From Alphaproteobacteria bacterium (lineage in GTDB: Bacteria; Pseudomonadota; Alphaproteobacteria; Caulobacterales; Caulobacteraceae): 64,000 bases of DNA. Positions within the stretch are counted from its first letter, which is position 1, and each line of letters opens with the position of its first letter. Location of the stretch: assembly GCA_018820205.1 (NCBI GenBank), contig JAHJOK010000075.1, forward strand, positions 248,001 through 312,000, in the 5' to 3' direction. The notes beneath the pieces are model-generated. The model searched no databases. It was not told where the DNA came from and was given only the letters and a program-made list of their open reading frames with translations. Of this stretch, positions 1 to 8,050 are shown one piece after another. The position numbers and the translations under genes are program-made.

Positions 1-120
1 GACTGGAGATCGAAACGCACCTTCAGCGCCCTCGTGAACACGCCGCTTCTGCGACGCGCCCACACTGCACGCTCGGGGTTGGGATGCGGTGAACCGACGT
101 GGCTGACGAAAGGTTACCGG

Positions 121-336
121 TCAAAAACCGAGTTTTGCCGGGTCGATTCGTGACTGGCGTATTGGGAGTTCCGTCATGATTTCAGCACGTTGTGGATCGC
201 TCAACGCGCTCCACCCGCCGATTTCCGACAGGGTGCGATAGCATCCCAGGCACAGGCCCGTCGGCCCGTCCACGATGCAGACCTGGATGCAGGGCGTGGC
301 GATCGACCGTGGCGGTGGCGCTACATTCGACGACAT
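121..336 (-). CDS. DUF1289 domain protein
   Basis: A 71-residue protein with the DUF1289 signature: a CIQVC pair, then GLCLGC followed by [10 protein letters not shown], placing four cysteines in about 20 residues. Such proteins are small and probably bind a metal or Fe-S cluster; no biochemical role is established that I know of. The spacing and the conserved RT.EI..W stretch are clear, so the family call is firm and the function unknown. The ribosome binding site is weak, with a GGAG about 14 bases before the ATG. Positions 1-120, downstream of its stop, hold no gene that I can recognise. Confidence 0.85.
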   Translation of the reverse strand: MSSNVAPPPRSIATPCIQVCIVDGPTGLCLGCYRTLSEIGGWSALSDPQRAEIMTELPIRQSRIDPAKLGF

Positions 337-487
337 GAATACGAAAACTACTCCGAAGTCGGACTAAAAAACTTGCATTTGGTCGTAGATGTGCGAGGGT
401 GATCTCGACGCGAAACGACTAAGAGGGTGAAAATCCCTGCAAGCACGACGCGTCTCTTTTCATCGTTCAGCGAAAGGAGACGCCAGG

Positions 488-643
488 ATGAACGAGAGAG
501 ACAAGAACCTCCAGCACGCCATGATGAGCTTCGCCATCTGGGGCGGAATGCTGGTGAACAACCGACAGCCGCGGTCCAGCGACCGGGTCGTCAGCCACCC
601 CTCGAACTTCGTGCCTTTCCGGTTCGACAAGCCCCGGACCTGA
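488..643 (+). CDS. Possible small protein, 51 residues, unknown
   Basis: A short open frame begins MNERDKNLQHAMMSFAIWGG and ends FRFDKPRT. Two features support it. A strong Shine-Dalgarno (AAAGGAG) sits 8-10 bases before the ATG, and a perfect 13-bp intrinsic terminator begins six bases after the stop. The protein has a weakly hydrophobic stretch near residues 13-23 and a basic C-terminal half; it has no recognisable domain. The neighbours are a DUF1289 gene and the convergent exporter operon. The 150 bases upstream show no convincing promoter. It could instead be a leader or small RNA ending at the terminator. I infer a real transcript with more confidence than a real protein. Confidence 0.5.
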   Translation: MNERDKNLQHAMMSFAIWGGMLVNNRQPRSSDRVVSHPSNFVPFRFDKPRT

Positions 644-648
644 AACTG

Positions 649-678
649 AAAAAGCCCCGGCCGACGGCCGGGGCTTTT
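649..678. terminator. Bidirectional intrinsic terminator
   Basis: A perfect 13-bp stem (positions 650-662 with 666-678) has a 3-base GAC loop. The stem is flanked by A residues on the left and T residues on the right, so it can terminate transcription from both sides. It lies between the end of the 51-residue frame and the end of the convergent exporter operon. Confidence 0.85.
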
Positions 679-698
679 GTTTGGGCGTCGCGCCTGTC

Positions 699-1721
699 TT
701 ATCCGTCGGCGCGTTGCGGCGGCGTCTGCATCGAGCGGGTCGCGGGCACGCCGATTGAGGGCGTCCGCGGGGCGCCGGCCGTCTGGCCCGGCTTCATGAA
801 CTTCACCAGCACCCGCTGACCGATCAGCAGCGGCGCGTCGCCGACCGTGACGACGACCTCGACCACCCGCTCGTCGGAGCGCTGCGACGGGTCGTCCGAG
901 GCCAGCTTGCGCGCCCCGAAGACGGCTGCGCGGCGCAGCACCGTGCCGACATAGACCTTGGACGGATCGCCCTCTGGCGTGACCTCGACGGCCTGGCCGT
1001 TGGTGATGTTGGGAATGTCGCTTTCGACGATCTCGGCGCGGGCGATGCGCGGGGCGACAGGCTCCAGATCGAACATGTTGGACACGTTCAGGGTCGAGGC
1101 GCCGGCGCCGGGATTGGCGTAGCGGCGCACGATCCGTCCGTTGGCCGGCGAGCGGATGACGGTCAGCTCGACATTGTAGGCGGCCTGGTCGCGGCGGGCG
1201 CGGGCCGTCTGGACCTGGGCCTGCTGGGCGGCGAGGCGGGCCTGGGCCTGGGCGATGTCGTCGCGGGCCTGGTCCAGCCGTTGTCCGGCGACGAAATTGG
1301 TGGCGACCAGGCGTTCCAGTCGGTCGTATTCGCGCTGGGCGGTGCGTATATCGACCTGGATCAGGTTCAGCTGGCTCTGGGCCGAAGCGAGGTCGGCGGC
1401 GGCGGTCTGAAGCGCCAGACGCGGCTCGTCGTCTTCCTGACGGGCCAGGATCTGGCCGGCCACGACCTGATCGCCTTCCTGCACCAGCACATCGCGCACG
1501 ATGCCGCCGCGACGGGCCGCGATCTGGATGATGCCGCCCTCGATATCGACCTTGCCGTTGGCGATAGCGGCGTAGGGGCTTTCGACCTTTTCGGCGGCGG
1601 CCTTTTCGTCCTGGGCCTTTTTGGACGCGTTGGCGCCCTGCAGGAAGACGAAGCCGACGACCAGGACGAGGATCAGCAGAATGCCGATCCAGACCCATTT
1701 GTTCTTCAGGAAGGCGGGCAT
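699..1721 (-). CDS. HlyD/DevB-like periplasmic adaptor of an ABC exporter
   Basis: A 340-residue membrane fusion protein that should link the inner-membrane ABC transporter to an outer-membrane channel. It has one N-terminal membrane anchor (residues 9-27). A first lipoyl half follows around 62-90 (GGIVRDVLVQEGDQV), then an alpha-hairpin coiled coil rich in A, Q and R (about 100-185), a second lipoyl half (RSPANGRIVRRY, about 190-202) and a beta-barrel region. It is the last gene of a leftward operon behind the ATPase and the permease. With an FtsX-like permease and a separate ATPase, the set resembles DevBCA more than MacAB, where the ATPase is fused to the permease. The substrate cannot be read from sequence. 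Confidence 0.9.
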   Translation of the reverse strand: MPAFLKNKWVWIGILLILVLVVGFVFLQGANASKKAQDEKAAAEKVESPYAAIANGKVDIEGGIIQIAARRGGIVRDVLVQEGDQVVAGQILARQEDDEPRLALQTAAADLASAQSQLNLIQVDIRTAQREYDRLERLVATNFVAGQRLDQARDDIAQAQARLAAQQAQVQTARARRDQAAYNVELTVIRSPANGRIVRRYANPGAGASTLNVSNMFDLEPVAPRIARAEIVESDIPNITNGQAVEVTPEGDPSKVYVGTVLRRAAVFGARKLASDDPSQRSDERVVEVVVTVGDAPLLIGQRVLVKFMKPGQTAGAPRTPSIGVPATRSMQTPPQRADG

Positions 1722-1745
1722 GAGACGTGTCCTTGGGGCGTGTTC

Positions 1746-2501
1746 TTAGTGGGACGCCAGGGTGGCGTTCGGATTGGGCGTGCGGCGTTCATCGGAGATG
1801 ATGACGCCGTCCTCGATCTTGATGACCCGGTCGGCCCATTCCTCGAGTCGGGGGTCGTGGGTGACGCAGATGACCGCCGCGCCATGCTCGCTGGCCGCGC
1901 GGCGCAGCAGGCGGATCACGACCTGGCCGTTTTCGCCGTCCAGCGCCGAGGTCGGTTCGTCGGCGAACAGGATCTGGGGGTCCTTGGCCAGGGCGCGGGC
2001 GATGGCGACGCGCTGTTTTTCGCCGCCCGACAGGGCCGCCGGGCGCTGATGCAGGCGCGGGCCCAGGCCCACTTCCTCGAGCGCGAGGGTGGCGCGCTTC
2101 TTGGCCTGGGCGGGAGTCAGACCCTGGAATTTCAGCACCACCTCGACCTGCTGCAGGGCGCTGAGGGCGGGAAACAGGTTGAAGCCCTGGAAGATGAAGC
2201 CGCAGTGATCCAGCCGGAATTTGTCGATCTTGCCGGCGGACAGCTTCCACAGATCATCGACGTCCAGCGTATCCACCCGGCCCGCCTCCGGTCGCAACAA
2301 CCCGCTGAGGGCGGCGATCAGGGTCGATTTGCCGGATCCCGACGGTCCCATGACCATGGTCAGGTCGCCATGGCGGGCGTCGAAATCCACGCCCTTCAGA
2401 ACCTCGACGAAGGCCTTGCCGGACTTGAACCGCTTGACCAGACCCTTGGCCTCGATGGCGTAGTCACCATGCTTGCCGTGTGCGGTGGTGTGGGGGCTCA
2501 T
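1746..2501 (-). CDS. ABC transporter ATP-binding protein, LolD/DevA type
   Basis: A 251-residue ATPase with Walker A GPSGSGKST (residues 52-60), a Q-loop at Q105, signature LSGGEKQRVAIARAL from residue 157, Walker B ILFADEP (177-183) and an H-loop in CVTHD. It energises the permease encoded immediately upstream. Its ATG overlaps the permease stop by four bases (ATGA), a sign of translational coupling. Its length and sequence match the LolD/MacB-N/DevA group, which work with FtsX-like permeases. The first 12 residues are histidine-rich and poorly conserved-looking. Confidence 0.93.
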   Translation of the reverse strand: MSPHTTAHGKHGDYAIEAKGLVKRFKSGKAFVEVLKGVDFDARHGDLTMVMGPSGSGKSTLIAALSGLLRPEAGRVDTLDVDDLWKLSAGKIDKFRLDHCGFIFQGFNLFPALSALQQVEVVLKFQGLTPAQAKKRATLALEEVGLGPRLHQRPAALSGGEKQRVAIARALAKDPQILFADEPTSALDGENGQVVIRLLRRAASEHGAAVICVTHDPRLEEWADRVIKIEDGVIISDERRTPNPNATLASH

Positions 2502-3670
2502 CGCAGAAGGTCCGCAGGCTGGCTGTTCTTCAGAATGCCGAGCGACAGCAGGCCCGACAGCATCGAAATGACGATCAGTCCGCCGCCGACCACGATCAGC
2601 AGCATCGGCGGCAGGGAGATGATGACCGCGCCCGCGAGGGCCAGGGCCTGAATGCCCAGGGTCAGGAGGATGGCCGCCAGCACGCCGACGCAGCCGACCC
2701 AGAAGCTGAGCTCCATCACGATCCGGTTCAGCGACCCCATGCCGACGCCCAGCGCCCGCAGCGAGGCGAACTCCTTGATGTTGGCCATGATGGCGCCGCG
2801 CAGGGTCTGCCAGGTGATGGCTACGCCGATGATGGTGCCCAGCACCACGCAGCCGCCGATGATGATGACCAGAATGCCTTCCTCAAACATGGCCGAAGCA
2901 TTGGCGTCGGCCAGTTCCTGACGCGTCCAGGCCTTCCACTGACCGTTGCCCTGAACGTTCAGTTCGGCGGCGACGCGCTGGGCGCTGGCGGGGTTGCGCA
3001 GCTTGACCATCAGGGGGCCGACGCGCGGGCCGGTATCGGCCTGGCCAACCATCCGCAGGGTGTCGCGCGACATGATCACGGTCGACTGCATCATGTTGGG
3101 ATAGCCGCGGGTGACGCCCACGACGGTGACGGTCTGGCCGTTATAGAGGGCCTTGTCGCCCAGTTTGACGCCCAGCTTGGGCAGGGCGGTTTCGTCCACC
3201 GCGACGGTGTAGGGCTGGCGCAGGGCGTCGACCAGTTCCTGGGAATAGTCGGTCGGGATGGTCACCGAGCCGGGCGTGGTGTCGATGATTGAGGCCTGGA
3301 CGAACTGCTGACGCGGGGCGCCCTGACGGGCCCGGTCGGCCTGGGACATGGTCGGATCGACCTCTTTAACCGACTGGAAGGTGCCGCCGGCGCCGTCCAG
3401 CGGCTGGACCTCGACAACCTCGGGGTTGTTGTAGACCAGCGGGATGAAGCGACGGGGCACGCCGGATGGTCCGCCGATCAGAGACTTCGCGCCGGGTTGC
3501 ATGACGATGACGTCGGCGCTGGACCGCTCGATCGTGGCGGTGAATCCCTTGCCGATGCCGATGAAGACGCCGGTCATGGCCAGCACCAGCAGACCCGACA
3601 GCGCGAGCGCCATCACCGCCGCCATATAGCGGCGCCATTCGAACAGCAGCGTGGAAAGCGCGAGCGACAT
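2498..3670 (-). CDS. ABC transporter permease, FtsX/DevC type
   Basis: A 390-residue permease with the FtsX layout: one N-terminal membrane segment (about 14-38), a large periplasmic domain (about 40-260), then three hydrophobic segments (about 265-290, 318-345 and 350-378). The periplasmic domain contains a PNMMQSTVIM stretch typical of the MacB/DevC periplasmic core. It is the first gene of the exporter operon and overlaps the ATPase gene. The missing fused ATPase and the total length fit DevC better than MacB. The ATG follows a GACACTC-type leader with only a weak ribosome site. Confidence 0.9.
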   Translation of the reverse strand: MSLALSTLLFEWRRYMAAVMALALSGLLVLAMTGVFIGIGKGFTATIERSSADVIVMQPGAKSLIGGPSGVPRRFIPLVYNNPEVVEVQPLDGAGGTFQSVKEVDPTMSQADRARQGAPRQQFVQASIIDTTPGSVTIPTDYSQELVDALRQPYTVAVDETALPKLGVKLGDKALYNGQTVTVVGVTRGYPNMMQSTVIMSRDTLRMVGQADTGPRVGPLMVKLRNPASAQRVAAELNVQGNGQWKAWTRQELADANASAMFEEGILVIIIGGCVVLGTIIGVAITWQTLRGAIMANIKEFASLRALGVGMGSLNRIVMELSFWVGCVGVLAAILLTLGIQALALAGAVIISLPPMLLIVVGGGLIVISMLSGLLSLGILKNSQPADLLR

Positions 3671-3846
3671 GAGTGTCTTGGAGTCCCCTGACCTAGGGTT
3701 GCTATGTGAGGCCGACCGGGGTTCGCTCCAAGTTAAATCGGGGTAAGGCGCGGGGCGCCGGTATGGTCACGCTTGCCGCCTTGGGCTGCGACGGCCTAGC
3801 TGTCCGCATACACAGAAGCCGGATATCGGCTCATCGGAGAACGCTC

Positions 3847-5931
3847 ATGACTCGCCGTATCCTCGCCGCCGCCGCTTCGACCGCCGCCCTGTGCTGCGCC
3901 TTGTCGGCAGGCTCTGCCCGGGCCGAGGAGGGGATGTGGACGTTCGACAACTTCCCCATCGCCCGCGCCAACGCGACGCTGGGGACAAACATCGATCAGG
4001 CCTGGCTGGACCGGGTGCGCCTCAGCTCGGTCAAGTTCGGCGGCTGCTCGGCTGGGATCGTATCAGGCGAGGGGTTGGTCATGACCAACAACCACTGCGT
4101 CGCCAGTTGCGTGGCCAATCTGTCGACCCAGGCCGTCAACTATGCCGAGACCGGCTTCACGCCCCGGACCCGCGAGGAGGAACGCAAATGCCCCGGCGGC
4201 ACGGCGGAAATCCTGACCGACATCACCGACATCACCGAGCGGATGCAGGCGGCGGGCGCGGGCCTGACCGGTCTGGCCTTCACCCAGGCGCGCGATGCAG
4301 AGGCCGGGCGGATCGAACAGGAAGCGTGCGGCGACGCGACCGACAAACGCTGTCAGGTGGTCAGCCTATACCGGGGCGGTCAGTTCAAGCTCTACACCTA
4401 CAAGAAATACACCGACGTCCGGCTGGCGTTCGCGCCCGAAGATCGCGCGGCGACGTTCGGCGGCGATCTGGACAATTTCAGCTTTCCACGCTTCGCCATC
4501 GATGCGGCCTTCATCCGGCTGTACGAGAACGGCGCGCCCGTCGCGACGCCGACCCATTTCACCTGGAACGCCGACCGGCCGGTCGAGGGCACGCCCGTGT
4601 TCGTGTCGGGCAGCCCCGGCTCGACCCAGCGTCTGCTGACAATGGATCAGCTGGCGACGGTTCGCGACGTCGTCCTGCCGCTGGACCAGTTGATCGCGTC
4701 CGAACTGCGGGGCCGGCTGATCCGTTTCAGCGAGGAGAGCGAAGAGAACGCCTTCATCGCGATGGACCCGATCGTGGGGCTGGAGAACACCTACAAGCGG
4801 GGCCTCGGGCGGATGCGGGCGCTGACCGACGCCGACTTCATGGCGCGGCGGGCCGAGGCGGAGCGGGAGTTCCGGGCGAAAGCCGCGGACCTCGGCCAGG
4901 CTGGAAATCCGTGGAGCGACCTGTCGGCGGTCCAGCCCATCGCGCGCGAGCTTTATCCCGCGATGGCCCTGCTGGAAGGCGGAACCGGGATCGGCACGAC
5001 CTCGGCGGGCGGCGGATCGACTCTGTTCGCCTGGGCGCGAGCCCTGGTCCGGGCGGCGCAGGAACGCGAGAAGCCCTCGGCCGAGCGGTTGCCCGAATAT
5101 GGCGATGCGCGGCTGGCGTCGCTGCAGGCGGCCCTGTTCGCGGAGCGTCCGACCTATCCAGCGCTGGAGCAGGTGCGGATGGAATGGTGGCTGTCGAAGA
5201 CGCGCGAATGGCTGACGGTCGACGATCCGCGCGTGCGCGTGCTGCTGGCCAATGAGTCGCCCGAGCAGTTGTCGGCGCGTCTGATCGAGGGCACGACCCT
5301 GGGCGATCCGGCCGTGCGCCGCGCCCTGTGGGAGGGCGGTCTGGAGGCGATCCAGGCGTCGGACGATCCGATGATCCAGTATCTGCTGGCGATCCAGGAA
5401 CCGACCCGCGCCATCCGTTCGGACTGGGAAACGCGGGTGCAGGCGCCGACCGATCAGGCGTCGGAACGTCTGGCCTCGGCCCGGTTCGAGGCCTATGGCG
5501 ACAGCGTCTATCCCGACGCGACGGGGACGCTGCGGCTGACCTATGGGCTGATCGAGGGATCGGACGTGCCGGGCCAGCGCTTCGGGCCGTTCACGACCTT
5601 CGGCGGGCTGTGGGACAGAGCAACCGGCGCGCCGCCGTTCGACGTGGCCCCGAAACTGCTGGCGGCGAAAGACGACATCGATCCCGACGCCGTGCTGGAC
5701 ATGGCGGTGTCGTCCGACACCATTGGCGGATCGTCCGGGTCGCCGGTGGTCAATGAGGCGGGCGAACTGCTGGGGGCCAATTTCGACTCCACCGTCCTGA
5801 CCCAGAGGAACGCCTATGGCTACGACCGTGCCGTGAACCGCAGCGTGATCGTCACGACGGGCGCGGTGACCGTGGCCCTGCGCGATGTCTATGGCATGGA
5901 CGGGCTGGTCGCCGAGCTGGGGGTCGACTGA
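3847..5931 (+). CDS. S46 family serine peptidase (DPP7/DPP11 type)
   Basis: A 694-residue secreted dipeptidyl-peptidase. I start it at the ATG at 3847 because this gives a clean signal peptide (about 26 residues ending SARA); the frame stays open upstream. The catalytic triad appears as H83 (MTNNHCV), D219 (PRFAIDAAFIR) and S630 (GGSSGSPVV). Family members remove dipeptides from N-termini in the periplasm and serve peptide nutrition. The residue 18 places after the serine sets specificity in characterised enzymes (Gly in DPP7, Arg in DPP11, from memory); here it is S648, so specificity is uncertain. A 7-bp hairpin overlaps the stop codon (5919-5936) but has no T tract. Confidence 0.93.
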   Translation: MTRRILAAAASTAALCCALSAGSARAEEGMWTFDNFPIARANATLGTNIDQAWLDRVRLSSVKFGGCSAGIVSGEGLVMTNNHCVASCVANLSTQAVNYAETGFTPRTREEERKCPGGTAEILTDITDITERMQAAGAGLTGLAFTQARDAEAGRIEQEACGDATDKRCQVVSLYRGGQFKLYTYKKYTDVRLAFAPEDRAATFGGDLDNFSFPRFAIDAAFIRLYENGAPVATPTHFTWNADRPVEGTPVFVSGSPGSTQRLLTMDQLATVRDVVLPLDQLIASELRGRLIRFSEESEENAFIAMDPIVGLENTYKRGLGRMRALTDADFMARRAEAEREFRAKAADLGQAGNPWSDLSAVQPIARELYPAMALLEGGTGIGTTSAGGGSTLFAWARALVRAAQEREKPSAERLPEYGDARLASLQAALFAERPTYPALEQVRMEWWLSKTREWLTVDDPRVRVLLANESPEQLSARLIEGTTLGDPAVRRALWEGGLEAIQASDDPMIQYLLAIQEPTRAIRSDWETRVQAPTDQASERLASARFEAYGDSVYPDATGTLRLTYGLIEGSDVPGQRFGPFTTFGGLWDRATGAPPFDVAPKLLAAKDDIDPDAVLDMAVSSDTIGGSSGSPVVNEAGELLGANFDSTVLTQRNAYGYDRAVNRSVIVTTGAVTVALRDVYGMDGLVAELGVD

Positions 5932-5948
5932 CCCCCGGCCCAGCGGCG

Positions 5949-6593
5949 TCAGAGCTTGACGTCGGTGTCGGCCAGCGACCGGCGGGCGGTGTCGAAATAC
6001 TGCCAGCCGGTCCAGACCGTGGCGATGGCCGCGAACCAGATCAGGGTGTCGGCGAACAGCTGGAAATACGGCAGATAGTCGAAGTCCAGACCGAAGCCGT
6101 CCCAGTTCCTCGCGAACAGCTGGGCCCCCAGAGCGACCAGCTGGACCGTGGTCTTCCACTTGGCCAGCAGGGTGACTTCCAGCTTGATCCGACCCGCCAC
6201 GGTCTCGCGCAGGGCGGACACGGCGAATTCGCGGAACAGGATCAGGCCGCAGGGAATGGCGATCTGCGGAACGCTGCCGCTGGTCAGGACGCCCAGGATG
6301 GCGCCGGTGACCAGGATCTTGTCGGCGATCGGATCCAGGATCGCGCCCCAGCGCGTTTCGGCGTTCCAGCGGCGGGCCAGATAGCCGTCGACCCAGTCGG
6401 TCGAGGCCGCGATCACGAAGATGTAGAAGGCCGCCCGATACAGGCCGAACTGATCCTCGGGGCTGAGGTATGACGACAGGATGGGCACCCCGCCGGTCGC
6501 CCCCGCCAGGATCAGGAACATCACCACCCCCGCGACCAGGCGCAAGCCGGTCAGGATGTTGGGGATGGGGTTGGTCTGGGCGGTGGAGGACAT
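5949..6593 (-). CDS. pgsA: CDP-diacylglycerol-glycerol-3-phosphate 3-phosphatidyltransferase
   Basis: A 214-residue inner-membrane enzyme that makes phosphatidylglycerol phosphate, the committed step to phosphatidylglycerol and cardiolipin. The CDP-alcohol phosphotransferase signature DG-x2-AR-x8-G-x3-D-x3-D is complete: D69, G70, A73, R74, G83, D87 and D91. Several hydrophobic segments follow. The gene is convergent with the S46 peptidase, only 17 bases away. In many alphaproteobacteria pgsA sits near uvrC; here uvrC is about 1.5 kb upstream on the same strand, with carbonic anhydrase and two small genes in between. Confidence 0.94.
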   Translation of the reverse strand: MSSTAQTNPIPNILTGLRLVAGVVMFLILAGATGGVPILSSYLSPEDQFGLYRAAFYIFVIAASTDWVDGYLARRWNAETRWGAILDPIADKILVTGAILGVLTSGSVPQIAIPCGLILFREFAVSALRETVAGRIKLEVTLLAKWKTTVQLVALGAQLFARNWDGFGLDFDYLPYFQLFADTLIWFAAIATVWTGWQYFDTARRSLADTDVKL

Positions 6594-6631
6594 GGGCGGT
6601 TCCGGTTGGCGGCGTTCAGGCGAACGCGCGC

Positions 6632-7258
6632 CTAGCTTAGCGGTTCAAATCGGGCCGCCGAAGTCAGTTTGCGCAACATTCCTTCCGCGATACCGAAATG
6701 GAGCCCGGTCAGCTCCAGCGTTCCCGCCGTCTCGCGGTCGGCGATCCAGGGAAAGGTCCGCAGGTTGCGGATCGACAGGCGCACGATCGCCTCTTCGGAC
6801 GCCTGTTCGCACTCTTCGGCCGCGCAGGTTTCGGCGACGTGGCGAACCACGGGCGTGCCCTGGGCGATCCAGGGAGCGACGAAATCCTGCACGCTGTCGG
6901 GAGCGCCGTCGCGCATCGCCGCCACGCCGCCGCAGTGGGCATGGCCCATGACCACGATCCGACCGACCTTCAGAACCTTGACCCCGAACTCCAGCGCCGC
7001 CGAGACGCCGTGCAGTTGTCCGTCCGGCTCGTACGGCGGAACCAGGTTGGCGACGTTGCGCACGACGAACAGCTGGCCCGGCGCTGCATCGAAGATCAGG
7101 GCCGGATCGGCGCGGCTGTCGGAACAGGCCACGATCAGGGTGTGCGGGGTCTGACCATCTGCGGCCAGCGCCTCGTACTCCGCCTTGGCTGTGGGCCAGT
7201 GGTCGGTTCGGAACCGGCGGTAGCCGGCGATCAGGGGGTCGGATGAATCGGCGGTCAT
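6632..7258 (-). CDS. Beta-class carbonic anhydrase
   Basis: A 208-residue zinc enzyme interconverting carbon dioxide and bicarbonate in the cytoplasm. Zinc ligands are C45 (ACSDSRADP), H106 and C109 (MGHAHCGG), with the D47-R49 dyad intact. The frame stays open for 62 further codons upstream, but those residues do not look like the family. The ATG at 7258 gives the usual length. It lies 38 bases upstream of pgsA on the same strand and may be co-transcribed with it. Confidence 0.93.
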   Translation of the reverse strand: MTADSSDPLIAGYRRFRTDHWPTAKAEYEALAADGQTPHTLIVACSDSRADPALIFDAAPGQLFVVRNVANLVPPYEPDGQLHGVSAALEFGVKVLKVGRIVVMGHAHCGGVAAMRDGAPDSVQDFVAPWIAQGTPVVRHVAETCAAEECEQASEEAIVRLSIRNLRTFPWIADRETAGTLELTGLHFGIAEGMLRKLTSAARFEPLS

Positions 7259-7365
7259 GACGGCGGTATAGGCGATCGCCGCAGTTTGGGGGAGGGTGAA
7301 GCTCGGGCTGGGTCTATCCGGAAAGCAGACCCGGTGAACCTCTGCCAGGAGGGGGAAGCGGACGC

Positions 7366-7566
7366 TTATCGCTTCAGTTTCATCAGAGCAGCGCGTGCCC
7401 AAACGATAGCCACTCCGAAGGCTGATACGACCAGTCCCCACCATCGCTGATCACCGTGCTCTGTCCGCCCCAGCAGCACAAAAGCTGCCGAGCCAGCGAA
7501 CATAAGAACTGCGGTACCTAGGAGTGTCCAGTTGACAGCACGTTTGACCTCGGGGGGCTTTTCCAT
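7366..7566 (-). CDS. Small two-helix membrane protein, unknown
   Basis: A 66-residue protein with two plausible membrane helices (about residues 13-32 and 43-60), positively charged residues between and after them, and a charged N-terminus (MEKPPEVKRAVNW). Its composition is that of a real membrane protein rather than a shadow frame, and no better frame exists here. It is upstream of and on the same strand as the carbonic anhydrase gene. No family is recognised. The following 144 bases, up to 7710, show nothing that I can support. Confidence 0.5.
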   Translation of the reverse strand: MEKPPEVKRAVNWTLLGTAVLMFAGSAAFVLLGRTEHGDQRWWGLVVSAFGVAIVWARAALMKLKR

Positions 7567-7710
7567 GTTGGGAACGTTGGTCCGTGTCGGCTTTGCATTG
7601 CAAGCTCAGACGTCCGGAACGGGTCGAGGCCGGACGTGTCCGCCGGATCCGACATACGACACAGGCGCTGGTAACGCGTTAGGGCTATCGCATGCCCCGC
7701 GACGCGCCCT

Positions 7711-8025
7711 TTAAGTCTCCGGGCTTCGCTTCCCGTCGATCAGCACCGCCTGTTGCCACGGGCTGGGGGTCTTGTCGGTGCGGTGGATGCAGCCGGCCCA
7801 GCAGCAGGGGCGTTTCTTGCCTTCGCGCAGTTCCTCTGTGGTTCGCGCGATGCGGCGCTGGCGGGTCGCGGCCTGTTTGGCGTCGTCGACCCAGCAGATG
7901 AACTCGTTTCGACCCAGCGGCGTCAGCCCCTGCCACAGGGCGAGGACGTCGGGCTCGGATTGCAGGGCGGACTGCAGATCGGCCTGGGCCTGATGGACCG
8001 TGCCCTGTGAAAACGCCTCGGTCAT
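7711..8025 (-). CDS. YdeI/OmpD-associated family protein
   Basis: A 104-residue protein with the typical C-terminal YdeI-family stretch: RNEFICWVDDAKQAATRQRR, then RTTEELREGKKRPCCW. Families with this domain are annotated as bacteriocin-protection or OmpD-associated proteins; the molecular role is not known. The start at 8025 is favoured by a strong AAGGGAGG ribosome site a few bases upstream. The open frame extends further back into uvrC but reads as an arginine- and serine-rich shadow there. It lies 25 bases downstream of uvrC and is probably in the same transcript. Confidence 0.8.
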   Translation of the reverse strand: MTEAFSQGTVHQAQADLQSALQSEPDVLALWQGLTPLGRNEFICWVDDAKQAATRQRRIARTTEELREGKKRPCCWAGCIHRTDKTPSPWQQAVLIDGKRSPET

Positions 8026-8050
8026 GAAGCCTCCCTTTTCCAGACCACCC

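Noticed and set aside
5919..5936. Intrinsic terminator overlapping the S46 peptidase stop
   Set aside because: The 7-bp stem is good but no T run follows on either strand, so I do not list it as a terminator.
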